NCBI RefSeq assembly: GCF_023554105.1
Contig: NZ_JAMJWE010000010.1
Coordinates: forward strand, 1 to 64,000
DNA from: Brucella sp. 21LCYQ03
Lineage (GTDB): Bacteria; Pseudomonadota; Alphaproteobacteria; Rhizobiales; Rhizobiaceae
Reading direction: 5' to 3'
Length of the DNA stretch: 64,000 bases
Shown here: positions 28,509-37,454 of the stretch, one piece after another
Layout: each line of letters opens with the position of its first letter
Numbering within the stretch: position 1 is the first letter of the stretch
Position numbers and translations under genes: made by a program
Notes under the pieces: generated by a model
Seen by the model: only the letters and a program-made list of their open reading frames with translations
Databases searched by the model: none
Told to the model about the DNA's origin: nothing

Positions 28509-28539
28509 TTCTGAATTTTCAGAAATTACTGAAATTCAG
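28509..28539 (-). promoter_or_regulatory. Tandem palindromic operator upstream of the regulator-cyd operon
   Basis: Two palindromes lie side by side: TTCTGAA-TT-TTCAGAA at 28509-28524 and CTGAA-A-TTCAG at 28529-28539, separated by four bases. Both are built from the same CTGAA/TTCAG half-sites, which is what a dimeric MarR-type repressor binding twice would need. The position, 18 bases before the ATG, suggests autoregulation. Confidence 0.65.
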
Positions 28540-28652
28540 ATAATTTAAATTGCCTGATCCTTCAATCCGCTTGTCTGGATGCAGGGTGCATATGGACAAT
28601 TGGCCGCAGCCCTCAGCACTCCTCCAAATGCCTCAGACCAAGCTTCCAACCA

Positions 28653-29006
28653 TCATTTCTGGTCGGAAGAAGAAGGAAGCTCTTTGCTATCCTGCGTTTG
28701 ATCCCGATGAATCACGGCTCGGCTAAGCAACATGAGCGTTACCGGGGTTGTGATAACCACAAAAACGGTAATCAACACTTCATGCAGAATCGGCTTGGAT
28801 TGCAAGATGGAGAAAAACATGATTGAAGCGATCAAGATTCCGCCTGCGCCGAACGAAGAACCGATTGTCGGCGCATGAATGCGTTCATAAAAACTTTTAA
28901 AACGAACAAGACCAATACATCCGACAAGCGTTAAGAACGAACCGGACACCAGAAAAAATGCAATGATTATTGCGGCCCACACGGGCAGATCAGCAGCTCC
29001 GATCAT
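28653..29006 (-). CDS. mrpG: Mrp Na+/H+ antiporter subunit G
   Basis: This 117-aa protein has three hydrophobic helices (about residues 9-31, 42-62 and 70-92), with the family segment LVGCIGLVRFKSFYERIHAPTIGSSFGAGGILIAS. MrpG/MnhG/PhaG is a small essential subunit of the multi-subunit cation/proton antiporter. It is the last gene of the operon; its ATG overlaps the mrpF stop by 4 bases. The C-terminus is short and hydrophilic. Confidence 0.93.
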   Translation of the reverse strand: MIGAADLPVWAAIIIAFFLVSGSFLTLVGCIGLVRFKSFYERIHAPTIGSSFGAGGILIASIMFFSILQSKPILHEVLITVFVVITTPVTLMLLSRAVIHRDQTQDSKELPSSSDQK

Positions 29007-29284
29007 TCGATCACCTCCCCGCGCATCAGGAATTTCGCAAGCGCTACGGTCGCAACAAAGCCCAATATTGAAATAATGAGTGCTGCTTCAAAATAAATGA
29101 CGCTGCCGGTACGCATTCCGAATGTCAGTAACAGTAAAAGTGCGTTCAGATACAGCGCGTCAGTTGCCAGCACGCGGTCTTGCGCACGCGGGCCGATAAG
29201 CAAGCGATAGACTACACACCCCATCGCAGCGACCAGCATAAGCTGCGCAGCCAGAAGCGACCAGAAAAGAATGACTGCACTCAT
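29003..29284 (-). CDS. mrpF: Mrp Na+/H+ antiporter subunit F
   Basis: This 93-aa, three-helix subunit carries the MrpF signature YRLLIGPRAQDRVLATDALYLNALLLLL. MrpF has been implicated in bile-salt export as well as antiporter assembly in other bacteria. Four-base overlaps with mrpE and mrpG on either side indicate tight translational coupling. Confidence 0.93.
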   Translation of the reverse strand: MSAVILFWSLLAAQLMLVAAMGCVVYRLLIGPRAQDRVLATDALYLNALLLLLTFGMRTGSVIYFEAALIISILGFVATVALAKFLMRGEVIE

Positions 29285-29796
29285 GCTGATTGCTCCTCTT
29301 TAACAACGTCCCTCGCCCCGAATATACGGATAAGTGGCTGCTCATAGCGTTGCTTGATAAGTGTCCGCCAAGCTTTCGCATCTTCCAGATCAAGAACATG
29401 GATTGTCAGCGCCTTGCGGGTAACATTGTAATCTACCCAAGCGGTTCCCGGCGTTGTTGTGATAATACAGGCAAGGACAGCCAATGCCGTTCGGTTTTCA
29501 AGCTCCAGCGGAATAACCACAAAACCCGGATGCCGTTTCTTTCGCTGTGACAGGATAAGCTTAACGACTGCGAGATTGGATGTGAGAATATCAATACTTA
29601 CGGCACCAAATAGCCAAATCATCGTCGGGATAGAGCGCAGATGATTTTTCTGAGGCTGTAGTGCTGTCATTGCATAGCAAGCAAGCAGCGAAATCGGGAT
29701 TGATAAAAGCAACTGTGCTCGTGTGAAACCATTCAGCAAAAGCCAGAAAATGATCAATGCTACAAAGAGTAGTGGGAAAGGTAGAACTTTTCTCAT
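29281..29796 (-). CDS. mrpE: Mrp Na+/H+ antiporter subunit E
   Basis: This 171-aa subunit has two N-terminal helices (about residues 5-22 and 28-44), then a helix near 60-80. A cytoplasmic domain follows with the MrpE hallmark TTPGTAWVDYNVTRKALTIHVLD. Its gene overlaps mrpD and mrpF by 4 bases each. MrpE is needed for full transport activity rather than for the ion channel itself. Confidence 0.93.
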   Translation of the reverse strand: MRKVLPFPLLFVALIIFWLLLNGFTRAQLLLSIPISLLACYAMTALQPQKNHLRSIPTMIWLFGAVSIDILTSNLAVVKLILSQRKKRHPGFVVIPLELENRTALAVLACIITTTPGTAWVDYNVTRKALTIHVLDLEDAKAWRTLIKQRYEQPLIRIFGARDVVKEEQSA

Positions 29797-31427
29797 TTTA
29801 CCTCCACCGTTTCTCCGCTTACACGCGGCGCTTGCAGAACGCTGTTGATATAATCTTGCGGCGAATGAAGCGCGCGAGCCGTTGCATCCATATAGCCCAT
29901 GGCTGGACCGGCCGCGATCGTCAGTGCAAGACAGACAGCAAGAAGTCCAGCAATTGGCACCACTTCGCGTACCAGAACGCGTGGAACATTGCCTTCAAGT
30001 GATGCCCAGAATGTGCGTATGCCCGTACGTGTCATTGCAATAAGCGCTGATAGGCCCGACAGCAGAATAAGCGCGATTAATACCCAGCTTGCAGGACTGA
30101 CAGGCATTGCCAATGTCGGTGCGGCGCCATCACCATTAAACACTGCGGCGAGGATCAGGAATTTCGCAATGAAACCTGAGAACGGCGGCAAGCCAATAAG
30201 CAGAATAGCGACAACCGCGAAACAGGTGCCAAGAATAGCCAGAGTTGCTGGCAGAACGACGCCAACTTCCTCTTCTTCTTCTTCCTCTTCGTCATCACCA
30301 TAGGCTTCCATGGTAACAGCAAGAACGTTAGCTGCCGCATCCTGACCGCGCTCGATCAGTTCGATCAACAGGAAGAAAGCGGCAATCGTGAGGGTGGAAC
30401 TGACCATGTAAAACAGTGCAGCGCCCGTCATTGCCGTATTACCGCTACCGATTGCTGCGAGCAGAGTGCCAGACGATACGAGAATGCTATAGCTGGCCAA
30501 CCGTCCCATTGCCTGCGATGCAACCACACCAATCAAGCCAAAAGCCAGCGTAACCATGCCACCGTAATAAAGCCAATCGTTACCGAAACCATAGGATTCA
30601 CCGGCCCCAATACCGAACATAAGCGGCGACAGGCGCAGCAATACGTAAATGCCAACCTTACTCATGATCGCGAAAATTGCAGCAATCGGCGCTGCCGCTG
30701 CCGTATAGGTCGGAACGAGCCAGAAGTTCAGCGGCCACATCCCTGCTTTCACGAGGAAAGCTACGGCAAGAATTGCAGCCCCTGCTTCGAGAAGCATCCG
30801 GTCTTCAGCAGCAACCTGCGAAATCTTGTGTGCGAGATCAGCCATATTAAGCGTGCCTGTCACACCATAGATCAGGCTGACACCGATCAGAAACAGCGAC
30901 GACGCAACAAGGTTGACTGCAATGTAATGCATGCCAGCTTTAACACGGGCTGATCCGGAACCATGCAAGGCGAGCGCATAAGATGCAGCCAGCATAACCT
31001 CGAAAAAAACAAACAGGTTGAACAAGTCGCCAGTTAGAAATGCACCGTTCAATCCCATCAGCAAAAGCTGGAAGATCGTATGGAAGTTCGGGCTTGCCTT
31101 GTGCCAATGCGCCAGCGCAAAACTCAATGCTGCGAGCGCAAGCACACTGGTCAGCACAAGCATTAATGCGGCAAGACGATCCAGCACTAAAACGATACCA
31201 AACGGCGCTGGCCAGTTGCCAATCAGATAAACGTCGGCTGCGGGCGCGATTTCGCTGGCAACGCCCATCAAAGTGAACGCGATAACAATCAATCCAATGA
31301 TCGAAATCGTGTTGATTGCCATCTTCAGCTTGCGTTTGCGTTCATCGAACAGCAGCAAAAACGCCGCCGTCACGAGTGGCAACAGAATTGGTGCGACAAT
31401 GAGATGTGACTTCCAGTCCAAAATCAA
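29793..31427 (-). CDS. mrpD: Mrp Na+/H+ antiporter subunit D
   Basis: This 544-aa subunit is related to NuoM/NuoN of complex I, with about 14 helices. Conserved features include GLNGAFLTGDLFNLFVFFEVMLAASYAL and LVKAGMWPLNFWLVPTYTAAAAPIAAI, which hold the lysine and acidic residues of the proton path. A loop near residues 375-390 contains DD followed by eight Glu in a row, encoded by GAA/GAG triplets, just before a helix. The gene is coupled to mrpC and mrpE by 4-base overlaps. Confidence 0.93.
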   Translation of the reverse strand: MILDWKSHLIVAPILLPLVTAAFLLLFDERKRKLKMAINTISIIGLIVIAFTLMGVASEIAPAADVYLIGNWPAPFGIVLVLDRLAALMLVLTSVLALAALSFALAHWHKASPNFHTIFQLLLMGLNGAFLTGDLFNLFVFFEVMLAASYALALHGSGSARVKAGMHYIAVNLVASSLFLIGVSLIYGVTGTLNMADLAHKISQVAAEDRMLLEAGAAILAVAFLVKAGMWPLNFWLVPTYTAAAAPIAAIFAIMSKVGIYVLLRLSPLMFGIGAGESYGFGNDWLYYGGMVTLAFGLIGVVASQAMGRLASYSILVSSGTLLAAIGSGNTAMTGAALFYMVSSTLTIAAFFLLIELIERGQDAAANVLAVTMEAYGDDEEEEEEEEVGVVLPATLAILGTCFAVVAILLIGLPPFSGFIAKFLILAAVFNGDGAAPTLAMPVSPASWVLIALILLSGLSALIAMTRTGIRTFWASLEGNVPRVLVREVVPIAGLLAVCLALTIAAGPAMGYMDATARALHSPQDYINSVLQAPRVSGETVEVK

Positions 31428-31762
31428 TTCTCCTTGCCGTCGACATGGTCGGTTCGCGTCATACCGCGCGATGCAAGGAGAACGACCAGGAAAAGAGCCG
31501 TCATTGCAAATCCGATAACAATAGCAGTCAGAACCAGTGCTTGTGGCACTGGATCAGTATATTGCGCCGCTTGCACATTGATGCCTGAATCAAGCACCGG
31601 TGGCGCATTGGTGCGTAAACGTCCCATCGAAAAGATAAACAGATTGACTGCGTAAGAAACAAGCGCGAGGCCAATTGCAACCTGAAACGTGCGCGGACGC
31701 AAGATCAGCCACACACCAGACGACATTAGGACACCGATTGCGACAGCGAGAACGAGTTCCAT
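31424..31762 (-). CDS. mrpC: Mrp Na+/H+ antiporter subunit C
   Basis: This 112-aa subunit is related to NuoK, with three helices. The family segment GVWLILRPRTFQVAIGLALVSYAVNLFIFSMGRL is clear, followed by a DPVPQALVLTAIVIGFAMTALFLV stretch carrying the acidic/proline turn typical of NuoK-like proteins. Its ATG overlaps the mrpA stop in a TGATG arrangement. Confidence 0.94.
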   Translation of the reverse strand: MELVLAVAIGVLMSSGVWLILRPRTFQVAIGLALVSYAVNLFIFSMGRLRTNAPPVLDSGINVQAAQYTDPVPQALVLTAIVIGFAMTALFLVVLLASRGMTRTDHVDGKEN

Positions 31763-34677
31763 CAGTTGTCCTCCTTCGCAGCAGCAAGTTTTTCAACGCG
31801 ATGCTTACGGATTGACTGATGCGCCAATGCGATCAACATCAGGACCGTCGCACCAACAACAAGCACGAAAACGCCGATATCAAACAGAAGCGCGCTTGCG
31901 ACCGGCATCTTTCCGACATGTGGTATATCCGCATATTGGAAGAAGGTCGTCAGGAACGGGTAGCCGAAGAGCCATGCGCCCGCTCCGGTGGCCGCAGCAA
32001 TCAACAAGCCAAAACCAATCCAGCGAACAGGCAGAATACGCAGGTGATCTTCAACCCAGCGCGTACCAGCCGCCAGATATTGCAGAATGAATGCAATCGC
32101 CAGAGTGATACCAGCTGCAAAGCCGCCGCCTGGCAAATCATGGCCGCGCAGAATCAAATGCACAGCAAGCACGATAATGACCGGGAACAGCCATTTCATG
32201 ATGACAGATGGAACAGCCAGATAATCGGTCAGGGTTTCACCCTTTTCACGATCTTCCATTGCCTCGTCATATGCATCCTGAATTCTCTGCTGTGCCGTCG
32301 AACCGGTGCTATCAGAAGCCGGACGGAAACGACGCAGAAGTGCGTAAACCGTGAGCCCAACTATGCCGAGAACGGCAATCTCGCCAAATGTATCAAAGGC
32401 ACGGAAATCAACGAGCGTAACATTAACGACATTTTTGCCGCCACCGCCTGAATAGGCATTTTGCAGGAAGTAATCGCCAATGCTTTCCGGTGATGGGCGC
32501 GTCATCATCGCATAGGAGATGATGAACACACCAACGCCACTGCCAATTGCCAGCACGAAATCGCGATAACGACGGATTCTTGGGCCAAACTTGACAGGGA
32601 TCGGATCCGGATCTTCAAAGCGCTTCGGCAGCCAGCGCAGGCCGAGAAGCAGCAGCACGGTTGTTACAATTTCAACGAGCAACTGCGTAACCGCGAGATC
32701 TGGAGCTGAGAGCCAGACAAAGGTAATGCAGGTGATGAGGCCCGCTCCACCCAGCAATATCAATGCAGCCAAGCGATGATACTTAGCCTGATATGCAGCG
32801 CCAATGGCACAGGCGCCACCAAGAATCCAAAGGCCAGCAAAGATTGGATCAACCGGCTGCACGCCAAGCATGCCGGCATGGATACCATCTTCAAAAATTG
32901 GCCAAGCTGCAGCAATCAGTGCAAAAGCAACAACGATGCGAAGCTGCGGCTGAAGACGTCGTGTACTCAGGAAACTTTCAGCCTTACGCGCCCAGTTCCA
33001 CGACACAGTTACCAGCACGCGTTCAAAAATACGCTGGCCTTGCAAATGACGGAAAAGCGGCGGGCCGTCTTCACTGGTCGCAAGATAATTCTTAAGCGCC
33101 ATGAATAAAATGACGCCGCCAATCATCGCCACGATACTCATCATCAGCGGCAGGTTGAAGCCATGCCAGACGGAGAGGCTATATTGAGGCGTTGCATCGC
33201 CCAGCACCGACGTGACAGCCGAATGCAAAAACGGACCAATGGCGATATTCGGCACGATACCGATCAACAGGCAAAGCAGAACCAACAATTCTATTGGACG
33301 ACGCATCCAGTGAGGCGGCTCATGCGGAGCTTTTGGCAGATCATGTGGCGCAGGTCCAAAGAAAGTTGAATAGATAAACCGCACGGAATACGCGACGGTG
33401 AAAATACCAGCCAATGTCGCAATATAAGGTGTGAGCGTATCAAGTGTCGATGCCATATGCGTTTCGACCGCTTCGGCAAAGAACATTTCTTTCGACAAAA
33501 AGCCGTTAAGCAGCGGCACACCGGCCATCGACGCACTCGCAACCATGGCAAGCGTGGCCGTATAGGGCATAGCTCGCGCTAACCCGCTCAATTTTCGCAT
33601 ATCGCGGGTGCCGGTTTCGTGATCGATAATACCGGCCGCCATGAACAATGACGCTTTAAAGATAGCGTGATTGACCATGTGGAATATCGCAGCAACAGCG
33701 GCCAGCGGACTGCCAAGGCTTAAAAGCGCTGTAACAAGGCCTAGATTGCTGATGGTCGAATAAGCCAGCAAACCTTTGAGATCTTGCTGGAACACTGCAA
33801 AGAAGCTGCCGATTAGCAAGGTTGTGAGACCTGCCAGTCCAAGAATCCAGAACCATTCTTCCGTACCAGAAAAGACCGGCCACAGACGCGCCAAAAGGAA
33901 AACACCCGCTTTCACCATCGTCGCAGAGTGCAGGTAGGCTGAAACTGGCGTCGGCGCAGCCATCGCATTCGGCAGCCAGAAATGGAACGGGAATTGCGCT
34001 GACTTTGTGAAAGCCGCCATCAAAATCAAAAGAAGCGTTACAGTATAGAGCGGATGCGTGCGAACGACGTTCCCAGCTTCCAGAACTTTGTCGAGATCGT
34101 AGCTGCCAACAATGTGACCGAGCAGCAGCACGCCCGCCATTAAACAAAAGCCACCAATACCTGTGACAGTTAACGCCATACGCGCGCCGTCACGCGCACT
34201 TGCATTGTGATACCAATAGCCGATCAACAGAAACGAGAAGATACTCGTTAGTTCCCAAAAGACGGCGAGCAGCACAATATTACCCGACAAAACCACGCCG
34301 AGCATCGACCCCATGAATGACAAGAGGAACGAGAAAAACCGAGGGACCGGATCTTCGGGCGACATGTAATAACGCGCATAGATCACGACCAACAAGCCGA
34401 TGCCGGTAATCAGCATGGCAAATAGCCATGCAAAACCATCCATACGGAATGTGATATTCAATCCATAATTTGGAAGCCAATCGATCGATCCGCGAACAAC
34501 GCCGCCATCAGATACAATTGGATAAAGACTTGCGGTTATAACGAATGCGACAAGGGCAATTGCTGCCGTAAACCAGGCAGAACCACTTCTATCAACTCCA
34601 CGAAATAGACCTGTTACAGCGCTGCCAAGAAACGGAAGAAGGACCAGCAAAAAGAGCATCCTGCCGTCCATCGTCAT
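31762..34677 (-). CDS. mrpA: Mrp Na+/H+ antiporter subunit A, fused with subunit B
   Basis: This 971-aa protein joins MrpA (NuoL-like, about residues 1-770) to MrpB (about 780-970, with TDYLAVPSVIMKWLFPVIIVLAVHLILRGHDLPGGGF), the usual arrangement in alphaproteobacteria (PhaA/PhaAB). NuoL-like features are FFSFLLSFMGSMLGVVLSGNIVLLAVFWELTSIFSFLLIG and AMAAPTPVSAYLHSATMVKAGVFLLARL. The ATG at 34677 lies 10 bases after an AGGAGG; an upstream TTG at 34701 would overlap that site. The operon mrpABCDEFG exchanges Na+ (or K+) for protons and supports growth at high pH or salt; some alphaproteobacterial versions are K+ specific. Confidence 0.94.
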   Translation of the reverse strand: MTMDGRMLFLLVLLPFLGSAVTGLFRGVDRSGSAWFTAAIALVAFVITASLYPIVSDGGVVRGSIDWLPNYGLNITFRMDGFAWLFAMLITGIGLLVVIYARYYMSPEDPVPRFFSFLLSFMGSMLGVVLSGNIVLLAVFWELTSIFSFLLIGYWYHNASARDGARMALTVTGIGGFCLMAGVLLLGHIVGSYDLDKVLEAGNVVRTHPLYTVTLLLILMAAFTKSAQFPFHFWLPNAMAAPTPVSAYLHSATMVKAGVFLLARLWPVFSGTEEWFWILGLAGLTTLLIGSFFAVFQQDLKGLLAYSTISNLGLVTALLSLGSPLAAVAAIFHMVNHAIFKASLFMAAGIIDHETGTRDMRKLSGLARAMPYTATLAMVASASMAGVPLLNGFLSKEMFFAEAVETHMASTLDTLTPYIATLAGIFTVAYSVRFIYSTFFGPAPHDLPKAPHEPPHWMRRPIELLVLLCLLIGIVPNIAIGPFLHSAVTSVLGDATPQYSLSVWHGFNLPLMMSIVAMIGGVILFMALKNYLATSEDGPPLFRHLQGQRIFERVLVTVSWNWARKAESFLSTRRLQPQLRIVVAFALIAAAWPIFEDGIHAGMLGVQPVDPIFAGLWILGGACAIGAAYQAKYHRLAALILLGGAGLITCITFVWLSAPDLAVTQLLVEIVTTVLLLLGLRWLPKRFEDPDPIPVKFGPRIRRYRDFVLAIGSGVGVFIISYAMMTRPSPESIGDYFLQNAYSGGGGKNVVNVTLVDFRAFDTFGEIAVLGIVGLTVYALLRRFRPASDSTGSTAQQRIQDAYDEAMEDREKGETLTDYLAVPSVIMKWLFPVIIVLAVHLILRGHDLPGGGFAAGITLAIAFILQYLAAGTRWVEDHLRILPVRWIGFGLLIAAATGAGAWLFGYPFLTTFFQYADIPHVGKMPVASALLFDIGVFVLVVGATVLMLIALAHQSIRKHRVEKLAAAKEDN

Positions 34678-34993
34678 GCGCCCAAGGCCTCCTATCCGCA
34701 ATCAAGGTTGATCCGAAGCAGGCACCGCTCATGAAAAACAGTAACAGAAACGCTCCGGTAAGGTGTCGAGAGGAATCATATATTCCGATGTTTTTATTAT
34801 GACCGGCTAGGCACTTTTATGGCAATAGCTTTCAATGGCTTATCGCGTTATTTTGAATCATTTTATTGTAGAATGGGCCGCAAAAATTGGTTTCAAGGCG
34901 TGCATTTCCCATGTCACCGCTCTTTATCGGTCATATTGACGCGTAAGTTTTGCATTCAAATGACAAGCCATAAATTCATTTGATTAGCGATTC
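34678..34993. other. Intergenic region upstream of mrp operon
   Basis: No gene is seen in these 316 bases. The stretch should carry the leftward mrp promoter and the end of the FAD-protein transcript. A short palindrome ATCAA-GG-TTGAT at 34702-34713 lies just upstream of the mrpA ribosome site. No terminator-like hairpin for the gene on the right is evident. Confidence 0.45.
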
Positions 34994-36331
34994 CTAACCT
35001 TCGAGAAGCGTCGCAGCCAATTGTGCTGCCTGTGACCGTATATCTGGAACCGCTGTCACCTCCCAGAACAAGCCCTTTGTTATCGGGCCGATTGCAAATA
35101 ACGGTCCCGTCGGTTCTCCTCGAGCATTCAGCAATTGTAAATCTGCGGTTACGTCAAGCCCCAGATCGAGTGCATCAGGCCTGCCCAAACCGTTTTCCAT
35201 GAGACTAATTAAAGCAGCATTCCGCGTTGTCGAAAAGCGCGCGCTACCACCACGGCAATCGATAATGGATTGAACATCTAGCTCGATATCTTTTGTGGCG
35301 TGACGCTCGCGATAGCGAATAGCAATATGATCACCTTTGTTTTTGACTGATAGAAGGTGCGCGGCTGTGATAGTCAGTTGGCCTGATTGCTGTGCAGCCT
35401 CAATGCGTTTTGCAATTGCAGGAGCCATGCGGTGACGATGAACATCCCACCAGGGCCGCAAATGACGCAGAAAACTTTGTCGTTGGCGGATAGGCAGTCG
35501 ATTCCAGATATTCCGGGTATGTGGCCGAAGCCCGTCAATTACGCTGCGCCAGCTTTTGCCTTCAGCCTCACGGTGCGAAATCATCTTGCGAACAATGCGG
35601 ATTAATGCAGGCAAACCATCGGCGATTGGAAGCGAACTCGCTTCAATTGAAAATGGATCAGACGGTGCATGTGCAGCCGGAACCAATCCGCGTCGTGAAA
35701 TTGCATGGATTTCACCTGTATGCCCGCGATCAAGCAATGAAATCACGCTATCGATCATTGATAATCCAGTACCAAAAATGGCAACGGAATGATCTGAGGG
35801 AATGTTGAAATAGCCATTGCTCGACCAGTACTCAGTCACAAAACGACCAGATGTCGCTATTGATGCCTCATTACCCGTCGCAATGACTATTGCATCAGCT
35901 GAAAAACTTTTCCCATCGACTGTTTCGACGCGCGGTTGTTTACCTTCAAATGCGATGTCAGATACTTCTGCGTTTTCTATCAAAATGCGCGGGGTATCTT
36001 CTCCCAGATACGGCTTGAGAAGATCGTTAAGATAACGGTGATATACACAACGCGGCGCAAAAGAATGGGCTTCCCATTTTTCGTCTGTAGCATCTTCAGA
36101 ATGCTTTTGAAGCCAATTCAAAAAATGGTCTGGTTCGTCCGCAAACGCGCTCATATTGCTGGCACGGACATTGAGCAAATGGTTAGGGTTCTGCGTCGAA
36201 TAAGCAATCCCTGCCCCGACATTTCCCGAGCGTTCAAAAATTCGAATATGCGTTTCGGGGGACCTCTTCAGCAATTGGGCGGCCATCAGCACACCGCTTG
36301 CGCCACCACCGATAATAATAAATGACTTCAA
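34994..36331 (-). CDS. FAD/NAD(P)-binding protein (NAD_binding_9 type)
   Basis: This 445-aa flavin-dependent oxidoreductase-like protein opens with a Rossmann motif (FIIIGGGASGVLMAAQLLKR). It then shows the family segment GNVGAGIAYSTQNPNHLLNVRASNMSAFADEPDHFLNWL and a second dinucleotide region around SVAIFGTGLSMIDSVI. The last part (GPLFAIGPITKGLFWEVTAVPDIRSQAAQLA) is also characteristic. Such proteins occur in many Rhizobiales; their substrate is not established. The start codon is TTG, with only a weak GGGG upstream, so the exact start is uncertain. It stands alone, divergent from a nitroreductase gene. Confidence 0.8.
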   Translation of the reverse strand: MKSFIIIGGGASGVLMAAQLLKRSPETHIRIFERSGNVGAGIAYSTQNPNHLLNVRASNMSAFADEPDHFLNWLQKHSEDATDEKWEAHSFAPRCVYHRYLNDLLKPYLGEDTPRILIENAEVSDIAFEGKQPRVETVDGKSFSADAIVIATGNEASIATSGRFVTEYWSSNGYFNIPSDHSVAIFGTGLSMIDSVISLLDRGHTGEIHAISRRGLVPAAHAPSDPFSIEASSLPIADGLPALIRIVRKMISHREAEGKSWRSVIDGLRPHTRNIWNRLPIRQRQSFLRHLRPWWDVHRHRMAPAIAKRIEAAQQSGQLTITAAHLLSVKNKGDHIAIRYRERHATKDIELDVQSIIDCRGGSARFSTTRNAALISLMENGLGRPDALDLGLDVTADLQLLNARGEPTGPLFAIGPITKGLFWEVTAVPDIRSQAAQLAATLLEG

Positions 36332-36646
36332 ATCATAAACCCCATTTGCCTTGTGCAGGTCGCAAATTTACGCGCCAGCTTTTCTAGGCTCTTTTGTTAT
36401 TTCCTATAAATTTTGTCAGATTTTATAATAATATAAAAGTCCGAAGCGGATTTTTCTAAGCTATGCCTCATAATTCGTTTCGCCAAATGAAACACTGAAA
36501 CCGAAAAACGTCGTATCTGTTGACAGTGTGTTTCAGAAACATGGGCTGGCTTCTCCTTCTAAAATCACAATATTTTGCAATAGAGTTTTCACTTTGCTGC
36601 ATTAGGTATGCAGTGCAGAATCGCCGTAACAACAGGAACATGCACG
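36332..36646. other. Divergent promoter region, FAD protein / nitroreductase
   Basis: No gene is seen in 315 bases. A TTGACA at 36520-36525 is a good -35 candidate for the nitroreductase gene. A 13-bp palindrome TGTTTC-A-GAAACA at 36529-36541 sits in the spacer right after it, the usual place for a repressor site. Another repeat (GTTTC...GAAAC) lies about 40 bases upstream. The rest is AT-rich and featureless. Confidence 0.45.
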
Positions 36647-37246
36647 ATGAGCAATAGCTATATTGACGCTCTCAAGAAGCGCCGCACGCAGTACGCACTT
36701 GGTAAGAACCTCCCAATCTCCAAGGATGCTGTGGCAGAACTGATCCGTGAAGCAGTCAAGAATTCCCCATCTTCCTTTAACTCGCAGAGCTCACGCGCTG
36801 TTATCCTGTTTGGCGCTGAAAGCGACAAGCTTTGGAACATTGCAAAAGAAGAACTTCGTAAAATCGTTCCTGCCGACGCATTCGAACAGACTGAAGGCAA
36901 GCTCAACAGCTTCGCAGCTGGCGCTGGTACAGTTCTATTCTTCGAAGATCAGGACGTTGTAAAAGGCCTTCAGGAACAGTTTGCCCTTTATGCAGACAAC
37001 TTCCCTGTCTGGTCTGAACAGGCTGGCGGCATGGCGCAGCTTTCCGTTTGGTCGGCTCTCGCCAATGAAAATATCGGTGCAAGCCTTCAGCATTACAATC
37101 CACTGGTTGACGCTGAAGTTGCCAAGACTTGGGGTATCCCTTCGTCCTGGAAGCTGCGTGCTCAGATGCCGTTCGGCTCCAATGAACAGCCTTTTGGTGA
37201 CAAGGGCTTTATGGATGATGCTGAGCGTTTCAAAGTTTTCGGATAA
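36647..37246 (+). CDS. Nitroreductase family protein (Frm2/Hbn1-like)
   Basis: This 199-aa FMN-dependent oxidoreductase belongs to the subgroup containing yeast Frm2/Hbn1 and many bacterial stress-linked proteins. The family features are the start SYIDALKKRRTQYALG, NSPSSFNSQSSRAVILFG with FMN-phosphate contacts, and WSALANENIGASLQHYNP. I chose the ATG at 36647 (MSNSYIDAL) because an AGGA stands 10 bases upstream and the homologous part begins there. A start at 36608 would add 13 unrelated residues. It probably reduces nitro compounds, quinones or lipid-derived substrates; the real substrate is unknown. Confidence 0.88.
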   Translation: MSNSYIDALKKRRTQYALGKNLPISKDAVAELIREAVKNSPSSFNSQSSRAVILFGAESDKLWNIAKEELRKIVPADAFEQTEGKLNSFAAGAGTVLFFEDQDVVKGLQEQFALYADNFPVWSEQAGGMAQLSVWSALANENIGASLQHYNPLVDAEVAKTWGIPSSWKLRAQMPFGSNEQPFGDKGFMDDAERFKVFG

Positions 37247-37265
37247 TCCGTTCTAAACTTAGATG

Positions 37266-37296
37266 AAAAGCGGCTGGATTTTCCAGCCGCTTTTTT
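37266..37296 (+). terminator. Intrinsic terminator of nitroreductase gene
   Basis: AAAAGCGGCTGG at 37266-37277 pairs perfectly with CCAGCCGCTTTT at 37283-37294 and is followed by further T residues. Confidence 0.92.
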
Positions 37297-37454
37297 ATTT
37301 GCGACCAATTCTGTCTAACTATTGTGCCCCCTCAAAAATCGGAATCTATTATCGGTGCGTTCTTGAGAGTCGGCTTCCGGGGAGAAGCCCTCGAAACGCA
37401 TTCATATCGATGACCAAAGGCTTGCAAAACCTGTGGTCTCCAGAGGGACAAATT

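Noticed and set aside
30262-30302. TTC/CTT triplet tract taken as a CRISPR-like or satellite array
   Set aside because: It is a short coding triplet run giving Glu residues in MrpD, with no spacers.
34702-34713. FNR/FixK box upstream of the mrp operon
   Set aside because: The half-sites are in the reverse order (ATCAA...TTGAT rather than TTGAT-N4-ATCAA) and the spacer is only two bases.
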